Of a DNA stretch of 15,950 bases, positions 6,209 to 13,926 are shown piece after piece (within the stretch, counting starts at the first letter, position 1; every line of letters begins with the position of its first letter). The DNA lies in NCBI GenBank assembly GCA_964565665.1, contig CAZMFZ010000090.1, forward strand, positions 1-15,950, given 5' to 3'. A program made the position numbers and the translations under genes. Source of the stretch: CAZMFZ01 sp964565665. GTDB taxonomy: Bacteria; Bacteroidota; Bacteroidia; Cytophagales; UBA9547. The notes under the pieces were generated by a model. The model did no database searches. It was not told where the DNA came from and saw only the letters and a program-made list of their open reading frames with translations.

Positions 6209-6829
6209 TTAATATATCACAAAAAAAAGAATTGACGACACTATTGTACTTAGTGCCATTCCTGCCCCTATTTGAGCCATAGTGTGCTTTTGAAGGTACA
6301 ATCTGGCAGACATCAATGCCCCACTTAATAATATAGCGGTGAGCAATGGGGCAAATAAACTATCTTGTTTCTTTATCAAAATAAGGGTAGCCAAGTAGCA
6401 TACCATTGCCCAAACAGAAATGCTGTGCAAACTTATTTTCCAAAAATATGTAATTATTAGTGCAGACAATTGGCAAAAAATACTGGTGCAAAACAGCAAC
6501 ATCACTTCTGTATTGGCTCTAAATTTATAGTACAATACAAAAGAAAAGATGCCATATATAATAGTGGTAACCGCTATACCAATCATTCTATCTCTTTGAT
6601 CATCTAAATAAATACTTTTTATCACCCCTGAAAGAAAAAGCCCATAAATAGACAATGCAGGCATAAGCCAAGTACTAAGAAATACAAATAAAGAGAAAAA
6701 CAAAAATAAATTTTCTGAAATAGGGAGCAAAATAGAAGGGGCAAAAATAGCAATCGTTGCAATTATTAATGTGGGAATAAAGATAGGATGAAATACATAA
6801 GATAATGCTTTGGAGATAATTTGCAACAT
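6209..6829 (-). CDS. Polytopic membrane protein, degenerate PAP2-phosphatase-like
   Basis: The 206-residue protein has about six membrane helices. Three segments line up with the PAP2 acid-phosphatase signature in reduced form: DDQRDRMIGI (around 75-85) in place of the basic first motif, SLHSIS for the PSGH motif, and SARLYLQKHTMAQIGAG (about 173-189) for SRxxxxxHxxxD. Here the second motif keeps a histidine, while the last aspartate is replaced by glycine. Bacteroidota carry many such PAP2-like membrane proteins. True members dephosphorylate lipid phosphates such as undecaprenyl diphosphate or phosphatidic acid. Catalytic activity is uncertain. The neighbouring prenyltransferase gene would fit an isoprenoid or lipid theme, but this is inference. 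Confidence 0.6.
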   Translation of the reverse strand: MLQIISKALSYVFHPIFIPTLIIATIAIFAPSILLPISENLFLFFSLFVFLSTWLMPALSIYGLFLSGVIKSIYLDDQRDRMIGIAVTTIIYGIFSFVLYYKFRANTEVMLLFCTSIFCQLSALIITYFWKISLHSISVWAMVCYLATLILIKKQDSLFAPLLTAILLSGALMSARLYLQKHTMAQIGAGMALSTIVSSILFFVIY

Positions 6830-7140
6830 GCTTTTGGTTGATAAACTAGATTTGAGGGCAATATAATTTAATGGATTGAACTCTAAATTGAAATAGCATA
6901 ATTTTGACTCGCAGTATTTCGTTAGGGTGAATACTTAGCAAATTTGACTCAACTAATATAATTACAATAGTTAAATTCATAAATGTTTCGACCGTATTTC
7001 ATGAAAATATACTCAAAATCAATGGTATTGACATAGTAATAAGGTAAATTCTAGTAAAAAGAGGTATAAATTGGGGCAATGTGTGTATTTTTGTTGGTTA
7101 TATACAATGCAATAGATTAAATATTAAAATTCACTACTAT
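6830..7140. other. Intergenic region upstream of the response regulator
   Basis: These 311 bases hold no gene. On the plus strand there is a plausible promoter: aTTG (6875-6878), a 20-base spacer, then TAATTTTG (6899-6906). A second exact -7 box, TAGATTTG, lies at 6847-6854. The octamer TTTGACTC occurs twice, at 6903-6910 and 6943-6950, exactly 40 bases apart, the first overlapping the -7 box. A GTG at 7081 opens the response regulator frame 20 codons early, but those codons are not family-like. Confidence 0.45.
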
Positions 7141-7791
7141 ATGAATAAAATTAAATTGCTGATTGTAGATGATCACCAAGTGGTACGACAGGGTGTAACT
7201 ACTTTGTTGGAAAATGAAGATGATATTGAAATTGTGGGAGAAGCTTCTGATGGCTTCGATGCTATTGAAAAAATAAAAAATTTGAACCCTTCGATTGTAT
7301 TGCTCGATATTTCGATGCCAAAAATGTCGGGTATAGAAACGGCCGAATTGATTCAAAAAAATCATAAGTCAGTAAAATCTCTCATTTTCTCGATGCACAA
7401 CAATGAAGATTACATCATTAAATCGGTAGAAAGTGGAGCATTTGGTTATTTATTAAAAGATACTACAAAAGTAGAAATGCTAAGTGCCTTGCGGGCAGTG
7501 GCATCGGGGCAGAAATATTTTAATCCACAAATTTCAAGCATATTGGTAGACGCCCTACTAAATAAGCCACAAAAAGTAGTGGGTAAGGTGAAGGAAAGCT
7601 ACAAAATATCTAAGAAAGAGAAATTGGTATTGAAGCATTTGGTAAGTGGCTTGAACAGTAGAGAAATTGCTGAAAAGCTAGATTTAAGTGTGCGAACTGT
7701 AGACAATCACAGGGCACATATTATGAAAAAAACAGGAGTTAAAAATTCTATTGAGCTGGTAAAATTATCACTTAAAGAAAATTTGGTTTAA
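7141..7791 (+). CDS. NarL/LuxR-family response regulator
   Basis: The protein has 216 residues from the ATG at 7141, chosen because MNKIKLLIVDDHQVVRQG is the canonical start of the receiver domain. The receiver has the acidic pair D10/D11, the phosphoacceptor D56 (in VLLDISMPKMSG), S84 and K106. The LuxR-type helix-turn-helix is at about 150-212 (ISKKEKLVLKHLVSGLNSREIAEKLDLSVRTVDNHRAHIMKKTGV). Phosphorylation by a histidine kinase would drive dimerisation and promoter binding. No kinase is encoded nearby, so it is an orphan in this window. The next gene begins 16 bases after its stop, which suggests co-transcription with two periplasmic folding factors. Confidence 0.95.
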   Translation: MNKIKLLIVDDHQVVRQGVTTLLENEDDIEIVGEASDGFDAIEKIKNLNPSIVLLDISMPKMSGIETAELIQKNHKSVKSLIFSMHNNEDYIIKSVESGAFGYLLKDTTKVEMLSALRAVASGQKYFNPQISSILVDALLNKPQKVVGKVKESYKISKKEKLVLKHLVSGLNSREIAEKLDLSVRTVDNHRAHIMKKTGVKNSIELVKLSLKENLV

Positions 7792-7807
7792 TATTGATTT
7801 ACATTCA

Positions 7808-8668
7808 ATGAGCATTAATAATATCGGAATTTGTATATTATCTGTTGGATTGTTGGCAGCTTGTAGCCATAGCAGCGATACTAACGATAAAATAATAGCT
7901 CGCTCTGGCGACAACAATTTGATGTTGTCAGATTTGAAAACCATCATTCCTTCTGGAAGTTCTAAAGCCGATAGCAATTTTATCATTCAAAACTATACAG
8001 ACAAATGGCTTAAAAATCAAATACTTTTAAAGGAAGCGCAAAATGCCAAAGTGCTGAATATGAATAAAATAGAAGCCAAAACGCTCGACTATAAAAATGC
8101 GCTTCTGATTTACGAATATCAAAAAAGCCTGATTGTAGGAAAGCTTGATACTGCCATTTCTGATCAAGAATATAAGATGTTTTATGCCAGCCATGCCAAA
8201 GATTTTGAGCTGAAACAAAATATTGTGAAAGGCATAGTAATCAAAGTAAAAGGAAAAGCTACCGGACTGCGATACTTGAGCTATGAGCTGAAAAATGGCA
8301 AAGATCTTGACAAAATGAAGAAGTCGATAGTAGCGTATTGCAACCAATATGCTAGCCAATGCAGCTTAGAAACAGATAATTGGCTGAGTTTTGAGGCTTT
8401 AGCGAAGGCAAGCCCATTTACCCGAATACAAAATAAAACAGATTGGCTATCCAAAAATAATATTGCTGTCGCAGAGGAAGATGGCAGTGCTTTTTTAATC
8501 AAGATTTTTGAGTGCAAGTTAGAGAACCGTATTTCACCGCTCGATTATGTGAAAGAACAGATAAAAAGCATAATTTTGAACTCCCGCAAAGTGAAATTGC
8601 TAGCACAATACGAAGAAGAAATTTATAAAAAAGCACTCAGTGAAAAACAAATTGAAAAATTTAATTAA
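7808..8668 (+). CDS. SurA-N-like lipoprotein, probable inactive parvulin-type chaperone
   Basis: The 286-residue protein has a lipoprotein signal ending LLAAC, with C19 as the lipidated residue. Residues about 40-115 resemble the SurA/PpiC N-terminal chaperone region (LMLSDLKTIIP..., FIIQNYTDKWLKNQILLKEAQ). The central part lacks the conserved parvulin catalytic motifs such as ARxGGELGYF. It is therefore most likely a membrane-anchored chaperone without isomerase activity. It precedes the larger SurA-like gene and overlaps it by 29 bases, so the two are probably made together and may act on the same outer-membrane client proteins. Bacteroidota often carry such a degenerate parvulin lipoprotein next to SurA. 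Confidence 0.7.
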   Translation: MSINNIGICILSVGLLAACSHSSDTNDKIIARSGDNNLMLSDLKTIIPSGSSKADSNFIIQNYTDKWLKNQILLKEAQNAKVLNMNKIEAKTLDYKNALLIYEYQKSLIVGKLDTAISDQEYKMFYASHAKDFELKQNIVKGIVIKVKGKATGLRYLSYELKNGKDLDKMKKSIVAYCNQYASQCSLETDNWLSFEALAKASPFTRIQNKTDWLSKNNIAVAEEDGSAFLIKIFECKLENRISPLDYVKEQIKSIILNSRKVKLLAQYEEEIYKKALSEKQIEKFN

Positions 8669-10040
8669 TAGATTATCAAAGGCTATAGTAAGCCCTATTT
8701 TACTTTCATTCAGCATAACAACTACCTTTTTATCGTTTCAATTGGCCGCCCAGCCTCCCAAAGAGGGAGTAGTACTAGATAAAATTATAGCCAAAGTAGA
8801 TAATCATATATTACTGAAATCGGAATACGATGTGGCCTATTTGCAAGCCTTGCAAAACGACAAAGATTTTGATTTTAAAATATCTACTTGTAGAATATTA
8901 GAGCAGGTACTTACCAATAAATTGCTGCTTGCCAAAGCCGATATAGATTCGGTAGTGGTAGATGATAAACAAGTGGAGAGCGAAATGAACCGTAGAATGG
9001 AGTATTTTATTCAGCAAATAGGCTCTAAAGAAAAGTTGGAAGCCTACTATAATAAATCAGTAAACCAGCTTAAAAACGACCTTCGCAGACAAGTGAAAGA
9101 GCAAATGTTGGTGCAGAAAATGCAAGACAACATTACGGGAAAAATGAAAGTAACACCAGGTGAAGTAAAGAAATTTTACGGTGAGATTCCCAAAGACAGC
9201 TTGCCTTTTTTCTCTAAAGAATTGGAAATTGGGCATATTATGAAGCTGCCAATTGTGAACCGCGATCAAAAAAGACAAACCCGTGAAAAGCTTGATCGAA
9301 TTCGGAAAATGATAGTAGATGAAAGTGAACGATTTGAAAAACTGGCCAAAGAGTATTCTGAAGATCCAGTTTCTGCACGTGCAGGGGGCGAATTGGGCTA
9401 TTTTAAGAAAGGCGATTTGGTGCCCGAATACGAGGCTGCCTCTATGAAACTGAAAGATGGAGAAACATCTCCAGTGATAGAAAGTATGTTTGGCTTTCAT
9501 ATCATTCAACTTATAGAACGCAGAGGAAACGACTACAATACCCGCCATATATTGCTAAAACCTGTTTCATCTGAAACAGATATTTATGCATCAGCCCGAT
9601 TTTTAGATACTTTAAGAACTAAAATTCAAAGCGATAGTATAGGGTTTGCCAAAGCAGCTAAAGAAAACTCTGATGATAAAGCTACCAAAGAATCGGGAGG
9701 AATGCTAATGGATCAGCAAGGCTCTACTAAACAAGCAGCAGAAAATATAGATCCTGCGTTGTATTTTATGCTCGACACCATGAAGGTAGGCAGTATTTCA
9801 AAGCCCATTCCATACCGAACGGAAGATGGCAAAGATGCCTATCGAATTGTGTATTTGAAATCGGTAACCCAACCACATCAGGCAAATATCAAAGACGATT
9901 ATCAGAAAATACAAACGGCTTGCTTGCAAGAGAAGAAAAATAAATCAGTAAATGGCTGGTTTAATAAAGTGAAATCGGAAGTATTTTTAGAAGTAGATCC
10001 AGAATATAAAGAGTGCGAAATATTGAAAGGAGTAAATTGA
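8640..10040 (+). CDS. surA: SurA-like periplasmic peptidyl-prolyl isomerase with two parvulin domains
   Basis: The protein has 466 residues. A signal peptide ends near AAQ (about 38). A SurA-type N-terminal chaperone region (about 43-180) starts VVLDKIIAKVDNHILLKSEY. The first PpiC parvulin domain (about 196-295) is well conserved (GHIMKLPI, LAKEYSEDPVSARAGGELGYFKKGDLVPEYE, FGFHIIQLIER). The second (about 299-410) begins TRHILLKP and has the weaker ESGGMLMD motif. Known SurA proteins escort unfolded outer-membrane proteins across the periplasm to the BAM complex. The start is taken as GTG 8640, inside the end of the lipoprotein gene. TTG 8652 is an alternative, and no ATG precedes the signal peptide. 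No terminator was seen after the stop. Confidence 0.92.
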   Translation: MKNKLKNLINRLSKAIVSPILLSFSITTTFLSFQLAAQPPKEGVVLDKIIAKVDNHILLKSEYDVAYLQALQNDKDFDFKISTCRILEQVLTNKLLLAKADIDSVVVDDKQVESEMNRRMEYFIQQIGSKEKLEAYYNKSVNQLKNDLRRQVKEQMLVQKMQDNITGKMKVTPGEVKKFYGEIPKDSLPFFSKELEIGHIMKLPIVNRDQKRQTREKLDRIRKMIVDESERFEKLAKEYSEDPVSARAGGELGYFKKGDLVPEYEAASMKLKDGETSPVIESMFGFHIIQLIERRGNDYNTRHILLKPVSSETDIYASARFLDTLRTKIQSDSIGFAKAAKENSDDKATKESGGMLMDQQGSTKQAAENIDPALYFMLDTMKVGSISKPIPYRTEDGKDAYRIVYLKSVTQPHQANIKDDYQKIQTACLQEKKNKSVNGWFNKVKSEVFLEVDPEYKECEILKGVN

Positions 10041-10183
10041 CAATTAACATTACTTACAAAATTTCTTGTAAACCTCAATTCCAAAATTACTATTTGGTAT
10101 AATAATAAAAAGTTTGCTGCATAATATTCATAGTTAGGCTCTAAAGAATAGAAGTTTTAAATGCATGCTCACGTTACCATACT

Positions 10184-10504
10184 CTATATTTGGTTATAAA
10201 ATGTGAGTAGTAGGGCATAAACTTCAACCGCCTTCAAAACATCTACTTCTTTTGGGTGAATATGCAATGGTAAACCAAAGGTTTTTTTTACAAAAGCATT
10301 GCCAAGCACATGATCGATATGGCAATGGGTATTGACCAAATACTTAGGAACCAATGCATTATCTGTAATATAAGATTTTAATTCTTGCTTTTCATCGGCA
10401 TCATAACATCCCGGATCGATAATGACACATGCTTTTGTTTCATCAAAAAGAACATAAGTGTTCTCTTGAATGGCATTGAAAGTAAAACTATGAACGGTCA
10501 GCAA
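10184..10504 (-). pseudogene. MBL-fold hydrolase fragment, truncated after the first metal motif
   Basis: The frame encodes 106 residues, about half the roughly 210 usual for this glyoxalase-II-like branch of the metallo-beta-lactamase fold. The N-terminal half is well preserved: FTFNAIQENTYVLFDETKACVIIDPGCYD, then the metal-binding THCHIDHVLGN (about 58-68), then IHPKEVDVLKAVEVYA. After YA at 10214 the sequence loses family character and stops at TAG. The later histidine and aspartate ligands are missing, so it cannot form the normal binuclear site. The first codon is TTG where relatives have ATG. Exactly 75 bases beyond the break (10138 downwards) the frame reads PNYEYYAAN, and relatives continue YAPNYGF, so a small insertion followed by deletion is possible. 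A -7-like box (TATTTTTG) lies at 10529-10536. Confidence 0.7.
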
Positions 10505-11233
10505 TTTTCTATATTTCTAAATGAAGGTCAAAAATAATGAAAACTAGAATATAAAATGGCTTTATTTAGTGGCTAAGAATAAGCTTATTGATCTCTAAAA
10601 AAGGCAGATATAAAACAATCAAAATAAATAAAAATAGCCATCCTAATAAATCAGACTGTCTTTTTTTCAAATAGCCACTTTCTCACTTCTTTTTTATTTG
10701 AAAATCCACTCGCCACACCGGGTTTTTAAAATTTGCGATATTTCCAAAGTATAAAAAATACATACTTTATCTTGCTGAAAATTTGACTTACACTGAGAAC
10801 TGGGATTTTTCTGATAGTAATTTAAACCATAAAAGCATTCTTAAAAATTAAATGGAATACACTTTTAGATTCAATAAAACCTACTGCGTTGAATAATGAT
10901 GATATTTGTGAAAGTATTGTATTATACCGTTAAGTTGAATCATTTTGAAGTCGTATTTAATTGATACAAACTTTTTAATAGTACTTATAAAAGGAAATTT
11001 TATTCTTTATGCAAAATTTGACAGTATCTCCTCAAAACATTTCTTCATCTTAAAGTTACTTTATGGAGTTAAAATTTAAAGAGGAAAACAGTGGAAAACA
11101 GTGGAAAACTTGAAAAAATAGGGTACTAAATAAATTTAGAATAGTAAACCCAGTTTTATATTTCCTTTCAACACAACTATATATCTTTAGTCAGACTTTT
11201 TAAATAACCATATTCACCAATAACCAGAAAAAA
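10505..11233. other. Long AT-rich intergenic region without genes
   Basis: The 729 bases carry no credible reading frame on either strand. There is a 10-base inverted repeat (10664-10673 with 10695-10704, 21-base loop) and a tandem decamer array at 11083-11112. With the cut-off MBL gene at its left edge it may be a deletion or decay scar. Confidence 0.5.
11083..11112 (+). repeat. Tandem decamer GGAAAACAGT, two perfect copies and a third partial
   Basis: The decamer occurs at 11083-11092 and 11093-11102, followed by GGAAAACTTG at 11103-11112. It lies about 120 bases before the SnoaL-like gene. One turn per unit would put each copy on the same face of DNA, as an operator array would need, but no protein is known to bind it. 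Confidence 0.6.
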
Positions 11234-11635
11234 ATGAAACAAAATTATGACAGAACAAACCCCGATGAGGCGGATGAATATTTTATGGAATGTATACGTG
11301 AAGGGAATTTGAAAAATGCCATGACTTGCTTCGACAAAGAGGCAGTATATATGGATAGGGACGGAAACGCAATAAGTGGCCTTGCCAATATAGAAAAGGT
11401 GGTTGCTAATCTTTGTAACATGAAACCTGATATTAAAATTTACAAGCATAAAAATTCACCCGTAGGCAATGATCTGATATATCGTTTAGACAAGTGGACC
11501 ATGACAGCTACCGACCCACAAGGCAAAACGATAAAAATGCAAGGTGCGTCATCCCATATTATGCGTAAAAACGCTGATGGTGTTTGGCTTTGGCTTGTCG
11601 ACAACCCTTTTGCTGCAACATTCTTTGCCGATTAA
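11234..11635 (+). CDS. SnoaL/NTF2-like (DUF4440-type) protein
   Basis: The 133-residue protein has an alpha+beta cone pattern: an N-terminal helix (DEADEYFMECIREGNLKNAMTCFDKEAVYMDRDG), then GLANIEKVVANL, then beta strands with YRLDKWTMTATDPQGK, GASSHIMRKNADGVWLWLVDNPF. The helix followed by CFDKEAVYMDRDGNAISG is typical of stand-alone NTF2-fold proteins of the SnoaL/ketosteroid-isomerase and DUF4440 groups. No signal peptide is present, so it should be cytoplasmic. The catalytic Tyr/Asp set of true steroid isomerases is not evident, and the substrate cannot be named. It ends with a shared terminator facing the lipoprotein gene. Confidence 0.75.
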   Translation: MKQNYDRTNPDEADEYFMECIREGNLKNAMTCFDKEAVYMDRDGNAISGLANIEKVVANLCNMKPDIKIYKHKNSPVGNDLIYRLDKWTMTATDPQGKTIKMQGASSHIMRKNADGVWLWLVDNPFAATFFAD

Positions 11636-11700
11636 TATAGCCATGTACTTTTAAAAGTTACACCTTGCTTCAATTGAAAAGTACAACTTGTATAATAAAT

Positions 11701-11737
11701 AAAAAGCCCTGACTGTTTTTGATGGTCAGGGCTTTTT
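11701..11737. terminator. Perfect bidirectional terminator
   Basis: Thirteen-base arms 11701-11713 and 11725-11737 pair perfectly around an 11-base loop. The GC-rich centre GCCCTGAC is flanked by five A on one side and five T on the other. It lies between two convergent genes and can serve both. Confidence 0.92.
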
Positions 11738-11752
11738 AGAATTAAAAAACAA

Positions 11753-13081
11753 CTAAAAATCTTCCATTCCGGGAAATGTAAACACCGAACCAGGAAATGT
11801 AGTAGGTAGCTCGCCAGGTGGAATAGTTCCAAATTTTACGCTTACAAGTGAAGACCCATAAATATAAGAATCGGGAATAAAAGCTTCAACTATAGATGAA
11901 AAGCCAGGTGAGGCGTCAGATTTTACGGTTACCAATCCACTCTGACTTACTGTAGCTATATCAAAAATAGAAAGTGCAGGGAGGATATCGCCAAGTTTTT
12001 CTATTTTCCAAGTGAGCTTAGAAGGTGGAGCCAATATACTTGTAGAAAGGTCGTTTCTGTTTACTTTGTACATATCAGCCGTATATTGTTTGGTTTCACC
12101 AGCACTAACTTCCGCATAAATTGGATTTATAATCAAAATTGTATCAGGCAATACTTGAATTTCAGCTTGTGCTCTTATTCCTTTGATGGTGGCATAAAGA
12201 ATTCCATTGCCAATTAAACTTGCTGAAACCAAGCCTGAAGCATTGACAGATAAAGCATTAGGAAAAATATTGTTAGTGTCATTTTCAATTTCCCAAGTAA
12301 TTGTATTGCCAGTTATTTCATCATTGCTTCCGTTAAATGCCCTTGCAGTGAAAGTTTTTGTTTGACCTTTAAACATGGTTGCCGCCACAGGATTCAAAGT
12401 AACTCTAGACACCGCCAAAGGTACTGAGGTGGATAGTTCACCAAGAACCAACACTGGTATTTTAAAAGTTGGTTTACCTTCTAAGCCATTAGCTGTTACA
12501 GTTATAAAAGCTTCACCGGCCGACAGAAACGATACATCCCCTGAAGAAGAAACTTGAATTACACTACTTTTACTGGTGGCATAGCTATAATTTGGGTTAT
12601 TAGAAGTGCCAAAATAAACAGGAACCAGTTGAATATTGCCAGCATCTTCACTCCAAATTATAACTCCTGGAGATACCACAAAAATGGGTTTGGCTGAACT
12701 AGAAGCCACACCAATGATGATTTGGCTTGTAATTTCTTTGCCGTTCACTATTGCTTTTCCCGTTATTACCGCCTGACCACTGCCTACACTAACTGCTCTA
12801 TTGTTTTCAATAATGGCCACTTCTGTGTTAGAAGAAGTCCAAGTGACATTGGTAGCCACTACAAAATTGCCATTTGCATCTACAAAATTGGCATCGAGTG
12901 GCAAACTTTCTCCCAAGGTTAAAGATTGTGAACCTGTTACAATTGAAATGGCGGCTGCATTGCTGCCGTCATTAATATTTTTGTTTGGATTGGGTGTTTC
13001 TTGTTTGGGAGCGCAAGAACTGAACCCAATTGCTAAAATAGTACTAATGAAAATCGAAGATAAAATTTTTGTGTAGTGCAT
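11753..13081 (-). CDS. Multi-domain Ig-like (BIG2) lipoprotein
   Basis: The 442-residue protein has a signal peptide ending FSSC with C23 as the lipidated residue. A short linker (PKQETPNPNKN) follows, then about four bacterial Ig-like domains: roughly 43-128 (SLTLGESLPLDANF, VTWTSSNTEVAIIENNRAVSVGSGQAVITG), 130-217, 222-312 (MFKGQTKTFTARAFN, ITWEIENDT, VNASGLVSA) and 313-418 (VSAGETKQYTADMY, LTWKIEKL, VSQSGLVTVKS). The VTWTSSN / V..GSGQAVITG pattern is characteristic of BIG2. Such proteins are surface or periplasmic lipoproteins, often adhesive or polymer-binding. The C-terminal 20 residues are proline- and phenylalanine-rich, and no T9SS domain is present. No partner gene is adjacent. Confidence 0.85.
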   Translation of the reverse strand: MHYTKILSSIFISTILAIGFSSCAPKQETPNPNKNINDGSNAAAISIVTGSQSLTLGESLPLDANFVDANGNFVVATNVTWTSSNTEVAIIENNRAVSVGSGQAVITGKAIVNGKEITSQIIIGVASSSAKPIFVVSPGVIIWSEDAGNIQLVPVYFGTSNNPNYSYATSKSSVIQVSSSGDVSFLSAGEAFITVTANGLEGKPTFKIPVLVLGELSTSVPLAVSRVTLNPVAATMFKGQTKTFTARAFNGSNDEITGNTITWEIENDTNNIFPNALSVNASGLVSASLIGNGILYATIKGIRAQAEIQVLPDTILIINPIYAEVSAGETKQYTADMYKVNRNDLSTSILAPPSKLTWKIEKLGDILPALSIFDIATVSQSGLVTVKSDASPGFSSIVEAFIPDSYIYGSSLVSVKFGTIPPGELPTTFPGSVFTFPGMEDF

Positions 13082-13219
13082 GGCTGAAAATTTAAAGATG
13101 GATTATCCATCAAATATGCAATAATGAATAACAAAAACCTATTCAACACTTTTCATTTTTTATTACAAATGAAAAAATGTAGCATCAAAAAGAACTAAAA
13201 ATTACATTAAGCATAAAAA

Positions 13220-13249
13220 TAGCCATTGAAAATTTGTTTTCAATGGCTA
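13220..13249 (-). terminator. Perfect hairpin, probable terminator of the minus-strand frames upstream
   Basis: Thirteen-base arms 13220-13232 and 13237-13249 are exactly complementary, with a TTTG loop. It lies 56 bases after the stop of the minus-strand frame that ends at 13306. The T-run after the stem on that strand is ATTTTTATG, adequate for termination. Confidence 0.7.
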
Positions 13250-13305
13250 CAGTAATAGTAGTTTATAAAAGTAAATATTTTATTAAGTAATTGACTATCA
13301 GTTGA

Positions 13306-13542
13306 TTAATAATCTATTGTTCCCAATAATTTGAATTTGTTGATGGCATCATTTATTTCCTTCAATGCGTTTTTTTTAAATGGGTCTACAAAACTCCATC
13401 TAAACTGAACTTTTTTTGCTGTGCTTAAAGTTAAAGCTAAGCTATTGTCAGTATCTTTGAAAATAGGATATTGGTGTAAAGATGTTTGCATAACCATATA
13501 TTTTTTAAGCGTGAAACAATTTTTTATACGCTTGCTTTCCAT
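13306..13542 (-). CDS. Hypothetical protein, probable C-terminal half of a frameshifted gene
   Basis: The 78-residue frame has no recognised family. From about residue 20 it has a coherent amphipathic pattern (QTSLHQYPIFKDTDNSLALTLSTAKKVQFRWSFVDPF, then a helix KKNALKEINDAINKFKLLG). Its first 13 codons overlap the end of the frame at 13505-13798 in another phase, and TGA sits immediately before its ATG. Moving one base within the A6 run near 13518-13523 would join the two frames into one protein of about 165 residues. The hairpin at 13220-13249 lies just downstream. Confidence 0.45.
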   Translation of the reverse strand: MESKRIKNCFTLKKYMVMQTSLHQYPIFKDTDNSLALTLSTAKKVQFRWSFVDPFKKNALKEINDAINKFKLLGTIDY

Positions 13543-13798
13543 TCAGATTTTTTTTCAAATTTTCGTTATCATTTGTTATATTTTTGCTATCATTATAAGT
13601 AGAAATAATGGTATTCTGAACTTTAGGATAGAAAATGTGATAATTAAGATTTGTACCTTCCATAACTTTAAGTGGTAATTTTCTTCTAAACCATAACACG
13701 CAAGGGCTTACAATTAGTGCATATATTTCCCCGATTTCTTTAGCTCTTTTATTTGAAATAGCACAATACCAAGTTTCGCAGTTCGGTTTTCTGCCCAT
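13505..13798 (-). CDS. Hypothetical protein, probable N-terminal half of a frameshifted gene
   Basis: The frame has 97 residues from the ATG at 13798. A TTG at 13804 extends it by two codons but is less likely. It starts MGRKPNCETWYCAISNKRAKEIGEIYALIV and becomes Asn/Lys-rich (NDSKNITNDNENLKKNLNGKQAYKK). No family is recognised and there is no signal peptide. Its last eight residues before the stop read in the wrong phase if it is continuous with the frame at 13306-13542. The high Asn/Lys content suggests a fast-evolving or recently gained gene. Confidence 0.4.
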   Translation of the reverse strand: MGRKPNCETWYCAISNKRAKEIGEIYALIVSPCVLWFRRKLPLKVMEGTNLNYHIFYPKVQNTIISTYNDSKNITNDNENLKKNLNGKQAYKKLFHA

Positions 13799-13926
13799 TT
13801 CCAACTCGTTCTTTTTAGTTCCCTATTCTCATTCCCTGTTTATTGGGTTTTATTCGGTTCAAAAAGGGCTTTTTTCTTATTTCAACACAAAGCAATGAAG
13901 TGGTTTGGTTACCTTTATAAAAATAT

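Noticed and set aside
7081..7140. GTG start extending the response regulator by 20 residues
   Set aside because: Receiver domains start at the MNKIKLLIVDD position. The extra residues have no family character, and GTG is a weaker start than the ATG at 7141.
9057..9548. 163-residue minus-strand frame inside the SurA-like gene
   Set aside because: It lies wholly within a strongly conserved two-parvulin gene, and its Phe/His-rich composition is typical of an antisense shadow.
10664..10704. Ten-base inverted repeat with a 21-base loop
   Set aside because: The arms are almost all A/T, the loop is long and no gene ends nearby, so it is not supported as a terminator or regulatory hairpin.
11177..11449. 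90-residue minus-strand frame across the SnoaL-like gene
   Set aside because: It is antisense to a well-supported gene, with low-complexity aromatic composition and no family resemblance.
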